Notes: generated by a model not told the origin, from the letters alone. A DNA stretch of 64,000 nt from Metallyticus violacea (GCA_030762175.1 CM060831.1:4231001-4295000); one strand, 5' to 3'; numbered from the stretch's first letter, positions 13,691-26,045 are shown. A program made the numbers and translations.

Positions 13691-14770
13691 GTTGTAGCTA
13701 TCTTAAGTGATTGGTATAACACGATTCGTAGAAATGGATAAAGACACGTATCGTGCAATTATAAAACATTTTTATTTAAAAAGTGAACTGGGGCCCAGAT
13801 ACAAATTGAGGCGAACGAAATTCATGAGAACTGTGCACCAGCACTCTAAAGTTAATTTATTATTGGATAAATGAATTTAAATTTGGTCTTACGAGCACTG
13901 CAGGTACTGCACATTCCGGACGCCCGGTTGAGGTTTCTTCTGAAGAAATGGTCGATATATTCATTGTATAGTGAAGAAGACCCCCACATTAAGATTCGTG
14001 CTTAAATGAGGCATCTCATATGAACAGGTACATAATATCCTGCATAAATTCTGCATATGAAGAAGTTGAGTGCGCGTTTGTTGACTCCATACCAAAAACG
14101 CTTGAGGAAGGACATTCCAAAATGGTGTTTGACAAAGTTACAGCACAAACCGATTGACTTCTAGCGTCGTTTTGTGACTGTAGACGAAACTCGGATCCAT
14201 CACTATACCCCAGAGACAAAACAGTGAGTTGGCGAAGTTGAAAGTGCACAGAAAAAAGCTAAAACCATTTTGTCGGCGAGAAATGTGATGACAAGGCATT
14301 TTTTAGAATTCACGGGGTATCATCATGATTAGCTAATTATGAAGAGTAAAACGATGACTGGCTGTTATTACGTAACGTTATTGAACGTTTGCACAGTGAG
14401 TTGAAGCAGAAGTGACCAAGATTGACATGCAAAAACGTGTTTCTCCACCAGAACAATGCGCCTGCTCACACGTCGGCAGTTACGATGACAAAAGTGCACG
14501 AGCTGGGCTTCGAAATAGTTTCCCACTCACCCTATTTCCCCAGGTTAGGCCCCTCGTGACTTTCTTCTCTTTCCAAACCTGGAAACCTGACTTAGGAGAG
14601 AAAATTTTTGTCGAAGGAAAAGCTTATGTTTGCTGTAAACGAGTATTATGCACAGTTTGAAATAGTTTTTTTTTTCTGAGGGAATAAAACACTTGTAATC
14701 CTGCTGGACCAAATGCATTGGGGTCAAAGGAGGTTATCTTAAGAAATACATTCTGTTATTTTCTGTGATT
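13691..14770 (+). mobile_element. Near-full-length mariner transposase pseudogene, second type
   Basis: Begins MDKDTYRAIIKHFYLKSELG at 13734. Motifs by position: VHNILHKF about 14029-14053; VDETRIHHY-like (VDETRIHHYTPETK, broken) about 14180-14222; KKLKPFCRREM about 14254; SPPEQCACSHVGS, a corrupted catalytic HQDNAPAHTS block, about 14443-14480; HSPYFPRLGPS-like about 14525; and HL*SCWTKCIGVKGGYLKKY to about 14750. Many stops. It has the same architecture as the 11.4-kb copy but is diverged from it. Confidence 0.8.
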
Positions 14771-14774
14771 TTTA

Positions 14775-15095
14775 CCAGTCGAGGAGTTCTCTTGCAGTAG
14801 GACAATGCGAAATCCCATGCTGCAAAACCATGGAAATAATTAAGAAAAGTGAGGGATCGAACTGCTACCATACCCAGCATTCTGTTTCGATCCATAACTC
14901 AATGAAGCCGTGTTAGTGGGCATTGCCGAAATCTTTGCATCAAAACCCAAAAACTGGCATGTCGAGGAATAACCAACCTCTCTGAAAAGGTGGCTCAAGA
15001 CTATATAGAGTATAATGGAGTTTGCTATTATTTTGTTCTAATTTCTTGCCAACACATTTCAAATAAAGTTTTGCTTAAAAACCGACATTACTTAT
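14775..15095 (+). mobile_element. Mariner-like C-terminal fragment
   Basis: The + strand reads LQ.DNAKSHAAKPW (catalytic DNAxPHxA block, about 14793-14835). It then reads SEKVAQDYIEYNGVCYYF (about 14977-15040), the WxKCIxxxGxYF type of C-terminus. It lies directly after the previous mariner copy but belongs to a different branch. Confidence 0.6.
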
Positions 15096-15985
15096 AATAC
15101 AGTAATTTCATTTTTTTCAAGACTATTTCCAATTTAATGAATTCATTATACCGATGAAACCATTTTAGACGCCAGAAATAACATGTTTAGAGCCTAAAAC
15201 CAGTGCTACATTGATGACATCGGAGCTATATGAGGAAAACCAGGGTTTGATGAGGCACGCTGTGCCTAGTGCAAAGAACGCACATGTTTTTTCCCTCTAC
15301 AGAAAAACCCGGCGGCTTCGTCACTTGTTCCTATTGTATTAGACCTAACACTTAGCGGAGTTTGAAGGGGAGTTATGTTGTGTGTACTTAACGGATCAAC
15401 CCCAAGTGGAGGCCTTGGGTTTGAATACTGAGTGTTCTTCATGCTTTACCTCCTTAGACGTCTGACGTACTGTCTCTGATACCCAGAGGTCTTGTTCCTA
15501 CATCATATAGTTGTTCCCTTCAATGTTCTTCAATGTACTCCCCGCAAACCACAGTCCAACTTTTCTTCCACACTGTCTACGGCCTTCAAACATGGTGCAA
15601 AGTCACAGGTAGCAATTATGGAAAATGTAGTGGATGCGGCGGCAGTATTCTGTTCTCATCTTTTTATATTAACTATTGTCATTGCTGAAGAGCAGGTCTT
15701 ATATCATTCCGCAGTGGTTTCAGACTCATGTTCCCTAAACGTTAACCTTATTCATCATTCAAAACATCATAATCACAATTGCTGTCAATCCCGGATTTAT
15801 GTTGAACCCATGTTTCGTCGGCAGTCAACTAAGACGTTACACCCAACATACAAAATTCGTGCTAATCTTAAGATGTCATTTGTGACAGCTCTACGGGCTG
15901 GATAGCGAACTTATTCAAGAATGTGTGGTCATTCACCTGGAGTACAGCGCTGTGATAAAGTTATTCACCAGCAATTGCATGCTGC
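15096..15985. other. No gene recognised; 137-codon frame
   Basis: Contains the longest frame in the window that I could not assign, plus 15492-15905 (137 codons). The predicted protein starts MFLHHIVVPFN, has one hydrophobic stretch (AAAVFCSHLFILTIVIA, about residues 48-66) and a His-rich stretch (LIHHSKHHNHNCC, about 86-98). No known domain, no clear splice sites, no 3' signal. Probably chance or old repeat. Confidence 0.3.
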
Positions 15986-16640
15986 TGTAGGGAAAGCTTC
16001 TTTATACGAGGGTAAAATTAAATTACAAGTGAATATATGTAGAACTTAAACAAGAGAACTGATTAAAAAAATTATTTCTCAACATAAAATCCCTATACAT
16101 TAAGGGATTTGTCTCATTGTTTCACAAGCCCCTGACATCAGCAGCATAAAATTCCTTGGCTGCTGTTGGAACCAGGCGGTGACTTCCCTTTCTACAGTTT
16201 CATCATTAGGAAAAGGTTCACCCGAAAGTTAATGTTTAAGAGAGCCGGACAAATGGAAATCGCGGTGAGCAAGGTAGGGGCTATACAGAGAATGCTCGAG
16301 GACTTCCCACTTGAAATTATGCAGCGTTTGCGGACGCATGCAAGAAGAACACACCTAGTCGCCTCCGTTGAACAGCCTTACAAGTTTCCTGAGCCTGTTA
16401 CATCTGAATCGGTCGGTATTTACGGGTTGTCCTTGAGACTGGAATGCGGTGATACCAAAAGCTTGTGAGCAACACTTTCCCAGCGGACAAGCTCACTTTG
16501 AACTGGTGACGCAGATGTTTCCACTGTATTGGCGCATGCTTTGTCTCGGGCTGGTAACGGTGAACTCAACAATCATCACTTGTGACAATCAGGTCTAGCA
16601 TGTAGCGATTGAGATGCTGCAACGCCAGACTCAATCTTTG
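15986..16640 (-). mobile_element. Mariner-like relic, C-terminal half
   Basis: The minus strand reads HSLYSPYLAHRDFHLSGSLK (about 16300-16240), the HSPDLAPSDYHLFGPLK block. DETVEREVTAWFQQQPRNF follows (about 16208-16150), then ACETMRQIP. The left edge carries tacgagggtaaaattaaatt at 16005, which fits the element's 3' terminal repeat. A + strand frame at 16166-16468 (100 codons) is a shadow of this transposase. Confidence 0.75.
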
Positions 16641-17074
16641 CCTTTATTGTTGAAGGGTCAGCATGCGCTCATGTTTCGAGGCAGACTTTATGAACATCTG
16701 ACTTATTACACATTAAGCCATGCTGTGAGCAACCAGTAGCAGCGCTCCTACTGTCTATAGTTGAGAATGATAGTCTATAATTAGCAAACTGGCGCGGAAA
16801 GTGAAAGTGCCACAGGAGAAGATTGAGACTGAGTAGCCTAAGTAGAGGAGGTGAGAAGATAAGAGAGATTACGTACACAAACAACAATGACTGAATAGAC
16901 CTAACTTAAACTTAGCGCAATAGCATGAAGGAAGAAGATAGCGATGGTAACGAGGATAATGATCAAGCATAATTACAAAAGAAGAAACCGTTGGATAATA
17001 GATAAGAGAATAGGGGAGAGATGATTTTTACCCTAATAGATAAAACGAAACATATGTAAACTATAAAATTAGAC

Positions 17075-17130
17075 AAGAAGAAGAAGAAGAAGAAGAAGAA
17101 GAAGAAGAAGAAGAAGAAGAAGAAGAAGAA
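17075..17130. repeat. (GAA)n microsatellite, purine tract
   Basis: Uninterrupted run of about 18 AAG/GAA units, seen directly. All purines lie on the + strand. Confidence 0.97.
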
Positions 17131-17274
17131 GGGAGTTGGAAAATGAAAATAATAGAGACAGTGAAGAAGGAGGAAGTGATGTGGGAGAAGATAGTATAGT
17201 AGATGAGAGGAGAGGAGAAATAATGAATTTTAAACATAAGAAGAGAGAAGAAAGAGAAATTGTATAAAAGAAAA

Positions 17275-17540
17275 TTCAGAGAGCTGGGATATGAGAATAA
17301 TATGAGGGTGGCGAAGATGAAGAATTTATAGAAAAAGACTAAAGAGCTGGAAGATGTGATGGCGGCGAAGAACGAAGAAAAAGAATGCATAGAAGTCGGT
17401 TTAAACAGCTGGAAGGTGAAAGTTATGCAACGGTAGTGAAGAAGGAAGAAAGAAAATTAAGAAGAAGAAGAATTAAAGAGCTGGAAGATCTAAGTTATGT
17501 GACTGCGAAGAAGAAAGAGGATTGAGAAGTAACAGACACG
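17275..17540. repeat. Purine-rich tandem repeats of about 65 bp
   Basis: The phrase rrcagagctggaagatgtgat and its variants recur with gagctgg/cagctgg at 17281, 17344, 17406 and 17478 (spacing 63, 62 and 72). Each is followed by a gaagaagaaagar stretch. The region continues the strand-asymmetric purine-rich tract that starts at about 16915. No coding frame is supported; the 109-codon minus frame (poly-Ser and Phe) is the tract read backwards. Confidence 0.7.
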
Positions 17541-17792
17541 GACGACAACTTGACAACATTGACCTCAATAACCTTACACACAACAATAAATAACCGTAAC
17601 AATAGACAACAAGAAGTACGAATGTGATGGCGAAGAAGAAAGAAGGTGGAGATGTAATAGACATAATGACAACACTGACAAAAATAACCACATATACCAT
17701 AACAATGACAGCTATAAATACTAGAGATTATAAACAATAATATGACATGACAACAACTAATCAATCAACAAATCAATAACAAGAAAAAAGAT

Positions 17793-19096
17793 TGAAGCGG
17801 AAAATATCCGATTTAAGACCCTAAACACTCATTGGTAGCATTTGTTTAATTATATTAATTTAATAAGTTCACTTTCATATGTTTTATATTAGATAAAGGC
17901 TATAGTATAAAGCCACAAATATTTAATGATAATAGTTATTTAGTTATCTTATTACGTAAGATAAAGGCTATAATATTCGATTTAAAGTTTAAAACATTCA
18001 TTGATAATATCTTTTTAATCATACAAATTTAATAAGTTCATTTGCACGTTTTTTATATCACGTAAGGACTTTAAAGACTTCAATTTCCAATTCAAATAAC
18101 AAATAGTCGTTGGCAATACGTTTTAAATCGCATAAATCTAGTAAGCTCATTTGTATAGATTTTATATATCAGATAAGGATTATTACAATGAATGTCGTAA
18201 TGTTTGTTTGTTGGCCTTTATGACAATACTTAATAATATAAATGTAACGGTTCAAAGGAACACATCATGGCCAAGAATATGAAAAGATTAAAACTACAGA
18301 TAAGAAAATTGTAATACTAAGTGAATCAACCAATGGCAAGCGTAACAACATTAATAATGTGTACCAAGAATGAAACACAAAACAGACACTTTATTGCGAC
18401 TATGTAGAAATGAACGAATTTCATTCGCTTAGAGTCTCATGTTGAAAATAATGCATTGTAATGTGTAGTATTATTACAATCCTATTGTAATAAGTGACGG
18501 TTTATATCTCAAAAATTTTAGTTATGCTTCGTGTTCAGGAAGAAGTTGTGGTTTACATTCCATTAGAAGAAATCGTGCTTCATACCCCGTGAAGAGAAAC
18601 TGTATTTTAACATTACGTAAAGATAAATGGCGATTAATATTTCTTGGAAAAATTACAAAAGTAATGGTTGTGGAGAATGATAGGAGTCATGAGTTATACC
18701 AAGACAAAGACGAAGTAAGGCGTGTTAAACATATATTGGTGATAAAGGGAATTTACGAGTATAAATAAAATCAAATAGATTATCGTCGGTATTACCAACT
18801 ACGAAAGGAACATGCCATTAAAGCACAGTTTTCGGGAAAGTAATATAAATTCCGTCATGTCTGTCTAATATTCAGCCTATATCTAATAATATGCTCAAAG
18901 CACATTTTAATTAAAAATGTGTACTGTTGTGTGTTATTATAATAAAACATTGATACATTCCGTAGATTGGTAGCCATTGCGATTTTGTTATGCTCAAAGT
19001 TACACTCTTTTTACCCCAGAAGTATCAATCTGAAAAATGCAGCTATAATACCGAACAATGAACTAGCTGTGCACATTATGGTGGTAGTTAGGAACG
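17793..19096. repeat. 1.3-kb interspersed repeat with internal tandem units, copy 1
   Basis: Closely similar over its length to 37665-39112, in the same orientation. The first about 450 bases consist of degenerate units of about 100 bp marked by rgataaaggctataatrttc (17893, 17963, 18063, 18173). A unique part of about 850 bases follows, beginning gaatgtcgtaatgtttgttt, and ends near gtggtagttagg. No terminal inverted repeat or transposase was found, so its class is unknown. Confidence 0.85.
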
Positions 19097-19390
19097 ACTG
19101 CTGCTCATTTGTTTTATTTACGGACACTCTTCAACATCTCAGGTCATCGGCGTCCCATTCAATTCAGGGCGTGAAACGGCCGACAAATTTTGCTCAGATG
19201 TCTCTTCTTTCAGGCTTGAGGTTCTTTATCGTGCCGTAAATGTACGACACGGGACCCACGGCTTTACTTCCCTTCCGAAGGAAGCCATACTTAGGATTTT
19301 TACGCCCGAAAAAAATCCAGCGATCTTGGGTTTAGAAGGCAAGTATGATTACCACTACACCACCAGGACCGAACGACGTCTACGACGACA
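19097..19390 (-). mobile_element. tRNA-derived SINE, family 2 (minus)
   Basis: The minus strand begins with a tRNA-like head, gtggtgtagtggtaatcata (box A about 19360), and a degraded box B near 19325. Then comes a core with gtaaagccgtgggtcccgtg, and a 3' tail rich in aaataaaacaaatg. The same sequence lies in the opposite orientation at 58640-58910. It directly abuts the end of the 1.3-kb repeat, so it probably inserted at or near its edge. Confidence 0.75.
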
Positions 19391-20078
19391 CATCTAGATA
19401 CAGTTGCAAATTTCGCACCTGAACGTCTATGACGTCGTCATTTCAATATACGCTACAAGTTGCAGGTAGGAGTTGAGAGGATCAGATCATGGAATGGATA
19501 GCCTCAGAAGGGAAGAGAAGAGGAGGAAGTATGGAAACTGCAAAGGAAGAAATGAAGGTTTATAAAATGGTGCAAGTGTAAGCTATGGCATGTGGTGAGT
19601 AAATAGCGCAATTATTGGTTAGTTTAAAAATGTTTGGTCATAATGTAAGCACTTGGGAGTGAAGTGAGGTGTAGATTTGGATAGAAGGTGGAAATGAAAT
19701 TCAAGTGAACAAGGTGAAAGTGATAAGTGTATTAGAATATTTTTAAAATATAAATCAATAAAACTGATATATAGCTTAAGTAAAAACTTAGCTTAGGAGT
19801 TTCCGACGGACGGCACTTTCAGCTTCAGTTTTTAGTTTTGAATTTAATTTTTAGTAAAATTATAGCTGGTCACCAGATATAGTTTTGTTTTGTTAACTGA
19901 CTTCTAGTTAGGAAATTGTACGTTTTATTTTGGCGTTGTTTTTGTTAAGTATTTTTGTTTAATTAGTTATAGTTATAATCTGTACAAAATAATGTAAAAA
20001 TGTAACAGAAAAGAAAAATATAATAAACTAGAAACTGTAAAATACGTCCTGGTATAGGCATCTAGGTACTAGGACGAT

Positions 20079-20140
<62 letters not shown>

Positions 20141-20400
20141 TCTTGAGAAGGAAATGCTCGTCGAAACTTCAAAGATCGGTGCCACAGTCTTTTTCTGTGG
20201 TTCCGAAGAAGCTTCGTTTGACACATTTTCTTAGAATTTACTCAAATATGTGAAAGGAAAGTGATTACAGGGTATGAAAACACAGTTCTTAATTTTCATT
20301 CTCTTCCAAAACTGGCAAATAAAAACAAAGATCACTCGGCTCAGCAGGATGTTAACAACATGTTTTGTTTCTTGATTGGCTAGCAGAGAAAAAGAACATA
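19391..20400. other. No gene recognised
   Basis: AT-rich sequence with a (TTA)n tract; 19490-19740 is purine-rich. Nothing coding is supported. Confidence 0.4.
20081..20140. repeat. (TTA)n microsatellite
   Basis: Uninterrupted run of 20 ATT units, seen directly. Confidence 0.97.
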
Positions 20401-20639
20401 ACCCTGAACACATGGTAATTGCTTCACTTCGCACAAACTGCACGACGTCATAAAAGAGAAGAGACGAGGAATGCTGTAGCTTCCAACCATTTTATAACCC
20501 AAATCTGGCATATAGTGATCGTTATTTCTACTAGATCCCCAGAGAAAGAAACGTGTCCATGGGAAAAGTGCCGCAATGGAATATTTTCTAGAAAAGAAAA
20601 GGAGACTTTTTTTCAAATTGCAGCAACATTAGAATGTTC

Positions 20640-21210
20640 TGCAAAATAATCTCTTCAAGGAAGTAGGCATTTCAAAAAGCTCGGTGCTATAATTGAAACC
20701 TAGAGAGGGGGTTGTAGTTCAACCGGCTGACCATGCAAGTCGTGTGAATTTCTATAATTGGGTTTTGCAGAGTTTTGTTAATCCGAAGTTAACAACTTTC
20801 TCCGACGAGCTTGGTTTCATTTACATAGTTATCTTTGACACTGAAACAGAGAATATCCGTGATTAGCTAACGAAGTCCTTTATCATACAAGACAAATAAC
20901 TATTTCATAGAGGCATCGCATGACATTTACGTATCCAGTAATATAGATAACACATTTTCAACAAGCTTCTGCTACAGCCCATGCTCGTATCCACTGGGTG
21001 CTCTAATAGAAATGACACTATAGACAAGTTTAAAGACAATAAAAGAATTTGAAGAATTTCTGATGCAGAACTTTTACCCGTGAATGTTAATTTATTTAAT
21101 CAGTGAAGTCAAAATTGGCTGAATCCAAACGGACATCACTTTGAGCATTTAGTGTAATGCAAGTTATTATTCAGTTTGACTATAGAGCACAAAAAAAAAA
21201 AAAAAAAGAA
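20640..21210 (+). mobile_element. Mariner-like relic, probably family X type
   Basis: The + strand reads RVNFYNWVLQSFVNPKLTTF followed by a SDE-like start of the first catalytic block (about 20735-20820). Further on, NPNGHHFEHLV (about 21125-21155) is the GGxHFQHLL type of C-terminus of this transposase branch. It ends in an A-rich run at 21189-21207. Frames are broken throughout; the part before 20640 is uncertain. Confidence 0.6.
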
Positions 21211-22555
21211 CGACGAAATACGAAAACACGAATATATACATTAACGTACCCAAAATTGACAAAAAAGCCTTTAAGATTTAAAATATTTTGATTTAAAAAC
21301 ATCACAGTTTTACAGCACATAAATTTGGAAGTAAGTTAAAAGCATTTTCTACAATGAAAAGATGCGCTCTAGAGCGCTTTCAGAGGATCAATTTGCAACT
21401 TTTGCAACAGCAGCAATCATACTATTACTCGACATCCCAACAATAGCATAAACTCTCTGGCAGCTGTAGATTTGTCTACTGCTAATTCTAATAAGATGGG
21501 AATTCGGAAACGATTTATAATAGCAGTTTTCCGCACTTTTTTATTATGCAAGATTCAGTGCATATGCGATCTTTCAATATGCTCCCCACCAAAGTCATTG
21601 CCGTTCCACCTTCCTGGTAACTGTATTATGTATGGCGTCGCGAAACCATTGTCTGAGAGTTACTACGTCACCATTCGAAACAACTGCCTGAATTTCCTCA
21701 TTGTTGCCGAATTCTTTAATCCCTTCACGTTGTCGAATAAGGCTAATAGAAAGAGCTAGCTAGATCCGGTGAATGCGGCACAACCTGAACCCACTATACC
21801 AACTTTGGAGTCGTAGTGTTTGCAGGGTTGCGCGGTCGAGGCTGTCTGATATTTCAGTTCATCGAGGGTTATGCGCTCATCAGTTGAGACACAACCTCAA
21901 TGTTCCTGGGAGACGGCGATGTTGACGGACATTCTTGTGTGCAAATTCCCTGCCGCTGCCGAACTCATTGACCCAGGTGTAAACGATCTGCTGTGCAGGA
22001 ACTTCTTGATCACATACCGCAGTTAAGCAATTATGAATTTATGTACTTTTAACGTCTTCCTTCCACAAAGAAACCATGCAGTTCATCTTTGTCCTTGATA
22101 GTTGCCTTCCATCTTGTCCACGTGTTTCTCTAATTGACAACAACCAGCATCTGCATCAATCCATTGCTATGAATTGCACGAATTAGTAAAACACCGTTAT
22201 TGTAAACCATTTCCAAACCCTTTTGCATTATTATAGTAGTCAGACACAGATTCTTTATTATCAAAGGCTGTGAGAAAAACGTGGCGAGTAATATGTAGAA
22301 CAACAGAAAGAGTTCATAAGTGGGGATGCTAGTGCTTTCTCAGGCGGGTTATTTGAGCTATGCGATATAGCATTACAAAACCACAAGTATCCCATTTCAC
22401 TTTATATACACGCCGATAGAAATCTACTTTGATCGAAAGTTAAACGGTCTGCTTTCATGGACAGAAAAAACTGTGCGCGTTTTTCAAAATTTCGTATAGT
22501 TCTCAGTAATAAACAAACATGCTTATCCAATTCTTAATGCAAATTATACTAATAT
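21211..22555. other. No gene recognised
   Basis: The region 21820-22010 is GC-richer than its surroundings but shows no open frame. The 95-codon + frame at 21472-21759 has no recognisable motif. Confidence 0.35.
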
Positions 22556-22559
22556 CTCA

Positions 22560-22861
22560 TTAAATAACATAAACATTAGTTGCCTCTTAGATGTTCAATG
22601 ATATTTTCAGTACACTAAATAACAGGTTTGACAGAAACGAAAACCATTTAAACTTTGAAAAAAATAAAATATTTTCACATAAAACATAAAAATCGTCGCA
22701 GACTTAAAGATACACATTCATTTCTTGGTCTTATGATTGACTGTAATAAGAACTGGGAAGTCCATATTGATTACATCTTAACCAAACTGAGCTCGGTACG
22801 TTTTGCAATCAGATTATTAATCCATTTTATAAATAACAGCAAGCTAGAAACAACATTGAAT
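22560..22861 (+). mobile_element. Non-LTR retrotransposon reverse-transcriptase fragment
   Basis: The + strand reads NHLNFEKNKIF (the LxLNxxKTxxm block) near 22645, then SFLGLMIDCNKNWEVHIDYI near 22716-22775 and LTKLSSVRFAIRLL. This is the FLGxxIDxxLxWxxHI...KLSxxxxxLR block that follows the YxDD motif in jockey-like LINE reverse transcriptases. Only this late palm/thumb part is present. Confidence 0.8.
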
Positions 22862-24265
22862 TGAATTTATTGAAATGCTAAGAATAAATACAAACTACAA
22901 AGGAGCCTCCATCTGTCTAGTCCAGGCCATTTTAGGTATGACCGCTTTAATTACAAGAAAATTTTAAATACAATAATGGGTTATATACCATCACCATTAT
23001 CTAAATTCTAGTATAATTGAACAAAATAAATAAAAAATGCCCAACTTGATTGCATCAGTCCCCAGTCCATCAGCAGCAGCCTAAGAGGATAATGCAAGGT
23101 TTTCAATTACTCTACCAACGACTGATTCCTATATTTCTCAAATGCTATATTTATTCACCTTCCTAAAACAATTTCCAATCACAAGTTCAGTAATTTAATC
23201 AAATTTAGTATATTTCCATTCTCTGCCACAATGCCTTTATCTAAATCCTAATATAGCTAAACAAGGTACAGCCCTTTAACTATTTTATTTACTTCCCTTC
23301 TTAGTACCCGATTCCATTTATTTTTAACTTTGCTCAGGAACTCCCCTGCACTCCTTCTATCTCTACTGAGGATTTTCAATAAGGATATTTTTGTATCGTA
23401 ATTTAAACCATTTTTCTTTTATAGCTCTTTCCTCCCCTTGCACTCAAACCCTATATGTTCCGTACCCCACATATTGGACACTGATTCTCAGGAAACCCTT
23501 TTAATCTCCACACAACTGTTTTCTCTTTGTTCTTTATTTGATTTATCACTCGTACGTCTCCCTTTCCCTTTTATTTTTTATCGGTATATGAAACACTAAG
23601 GATCTTTTACCTGCTATCTGAATAAACATTTTCGTATTTCGACATCTTCCGATCTCCTTCTTACAGCTTTCCAAAAACCATTTACAGTGTTCTCCTTCCT
23701 CCTCCAGAATTCTCCTAAGACTCCATCCATTGCTCCTTAGACCTTTTCTCGAAATTCTAAGCATTTTCTTAACAAATTTCTTTAATTTAAGTTTAGAATT
23801 CTAAACCAATATCTCCATAATCACATCTTCCCATTTCAATTTGTGCTGTTGTACTCGGTACATCTACAAAACGTCCCATGTACCGCATCCACAATTTCCC
23901 ATCCTCCTTCCAGTCCCCATATTTCAATACCGTACAACATTTTTGCCCCAGTCAATATACTATATACTTTTTCTACCCAGTTAACATTTATATCTGGTAT
24001 TTTATATTTACAATCTCTAACCACTGCCATTGCCCCTTTCCCTTTTGCCAAAGCTAATTTTTTTTTTTTCTGCTCTTCCCATTTGCCACCCCCATCGATT
24101 TTAACTCCTAAGTAAATGCAATCTCCAACTACCTTATATTCTTTATTTCCTTTCCTCTACTTACTCAATTTTGCCCCTTTCTTGAATACTACTATTTGGG
24201 TCTTCTGATTTACTTTCAAGCTTCAATCATTGCAGTATTTGCTTTAAGCCAATTGTTGAGATGGA
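22862..24265 (-). mobile_element. Non-LTR retrotransposon 3' part (minus)
   Basis: The minus strand reads CIYLGVKIDGGGKWEEQKKK (about 24125-24065), NVNWVEKVYSILTGAKMLYG (about 23985-23925), then EIWGLEGGW. These are the reverse-transcriptase thumb blocks of a CR1/jockey-type LINE. Beyond them, ENQCPICG (about 23490) and HIGFECKGRKEL (about 23455-23420) form a C-terminal CCHC-like motif. The 3' end abuts the + strand LINE fragment at 22861. Frameshifts and stops show it is dead. Confidence 0.8.
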
Positions 24266-25185
24266 TCCAGCAACAAAGACATCTGCAAATAGGGGGTTAA
24301 AACAATATATTATGCTGGCTTACTTCTGTCCCTTATGGAATAATGTTGTCGGGAAATTCAGTAAATCTAAACATTTTTCTTGTATAAAAACGAGCAATAA
24401 GAATATTGGCAGTGGCAAAACCACCATTAAAAACATTTGCACTTTTACCATTAGTTTGCGAATACATTGTAACTGTACTTTTATTTATAGCACATAATTC
24501 AGAAATATTCATAAAAAAAACCTCAGATATATACAGCAAAGAAACCAGACAAGACCAAACAATAAGTTGCAGGCACTCTAAAAAGATGTTTACTACAATG
24601 GCAGTATTAATTCATTTCATTCATTTTTAACCACCACCTGCATACTAATAAAAATAATTTCAGGTTAACATTAAAAAAATACCTTATCACTCACACGTTC
24701 TATACAGAGGGGGATTTCATACAATCAAAAAATAAGCGTACTAATTTTCTCCATTGAGTTAATTCTGCTTTGTAAATATACGATATGTAAAAACTTTAGA
24801 CTTCCATTTTGTAAATATTATAGATTGCAATATTTTAAGTTATCATTAATATGTACTGTTATTTTTTTCTAAGATAGCATATCAATGGAAAATATTGAGG
24901 ATCTCTGACAAACTCTACACTAGAGTTAAACATGGAAAATATGAACAGTGTGCAAATTCATCAGATGTACATAATGTATGCAATTTTTAACCAAATCTAC
25001 ATCCTAGAGTTAGCTAAACGCATTATAGGATCCACAGATTGAACTGATATGATATGGTATGGGCTACAAAATCATGAAACACCCCAACACGCCATCTATA
25101 GGGCGGTAATGTCCTTAGGTGCACAGAAAATGCATAATTTTGATTAGAATGTATTTATTGCTGAAATAACTATGGGTTTCCGCAT
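24266..25185. other. No gene recognised
   Basis: AT-rich. Short overlapping frames on both strands at 24261-24630 show no motif. Confidence 0.4.
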
Positions 25186-25187
25186 TA

Positions 25188-26045
25188 TATAAGGTGTCCC
25201 ATAATGAACTCGATATTTAAATTGAGCGCTTCTGTCGGTTTGTTAGGTTGCCGGGCCTGAATTTTAACAGATTGTCATCTGTTTTATAGTGATTAACGAT
25301 TGTAATTTGTGTGTATTGTTATGAGCTAAAGTGGAGAGATACGCAAAGGTTCAACGCATCCAGATTCTGAAAGCGTATTTTAAGTAGGGTGAATGTTATG
25401 CTGAAACAGCACGAAGACTTCGTGTACTTTTTGGTAGACGAAATGCGCCTAACGTGTCAACAGTGTAGATTCTGGTAAGGAAATTTGTAGATACAGGATC
25501 GACAGAGAACATCAAATCACCTGGACGTTCTCGTCGGTCGGCAGAGAATGTTGCTCTCGTCAAACAGAGCGTTGCTATGAAACCAATGAAGTGGATCGCT
25601 GCCGCTCTCAACAATGAACCAATTCGAGAAGCAGTTAGCAGCGAATTTTAACAAAAGATCTGCATGTGTTTTTTTTTAAGATCGAACAAACACAAGACGG
25701 ACCATTTGCAGCGACGAACATTTACCTCTCTCGCAACGGGGCCACCGAGATCGTGTGATTTGATACAATGTGACTATTTTTATGGGGTTATCTTGTGTTT
25801 ATCTGGACAATCCACGAACCATCCCTCAACTCAAGGCAGAAATTAGACGTGTCATGGGTGAAATTCAGTCGGAACCTTGCTCTAAAGTCGTTAAAATTTT
25901 TGCCAACAGAGTGAAGGTGTGTTAATAATGCCGTAAAGGACATTTTCCTGATGTCTTGTTTCATGTTTAATGTCAGTGTTTGTGCTTTATAATATTAGCA
26001 TTTTTCAAATAAATAAAACTTGCGTTCATTATGGAACATCCTCTA
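25188..26045 (+). mobile_element. Internally deleted TIR-bounded mariner-like element
   Basis: Terminal repeats aaggtgtcccataatgaac (left) and gaggatgttccataatgaac (right, reverse complement), with TA at both outer edges. The + strand reads ERYAKVQRIQILKAYFK (25336), RRLRVLFGRRNAPNVSTV (25411) and a GSTENIKSPGRSRRSAENV run. It then jumps to TGPPRSCDLIQCDYFYG (25737) and NPRTIPQLKAEIRRVMGEI (25811). The middle, including the first catalytic block, is absent: about 860 bp against 1.3 kb for a complete element. Confidence 0.85.

Noticed and set aside
16166..16468. 100-codon + strand frame.
   Set aside because: It is the opposite-strand reading of the minus-strand mariner C-terminal half at 15986-16640.
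17061..17390. 109-codon minus-strand frame rich in Ser and Phe.
   Set aside because: Antisense reading of the (GAA)n and purine-rich repeats; low-complexity artefact.
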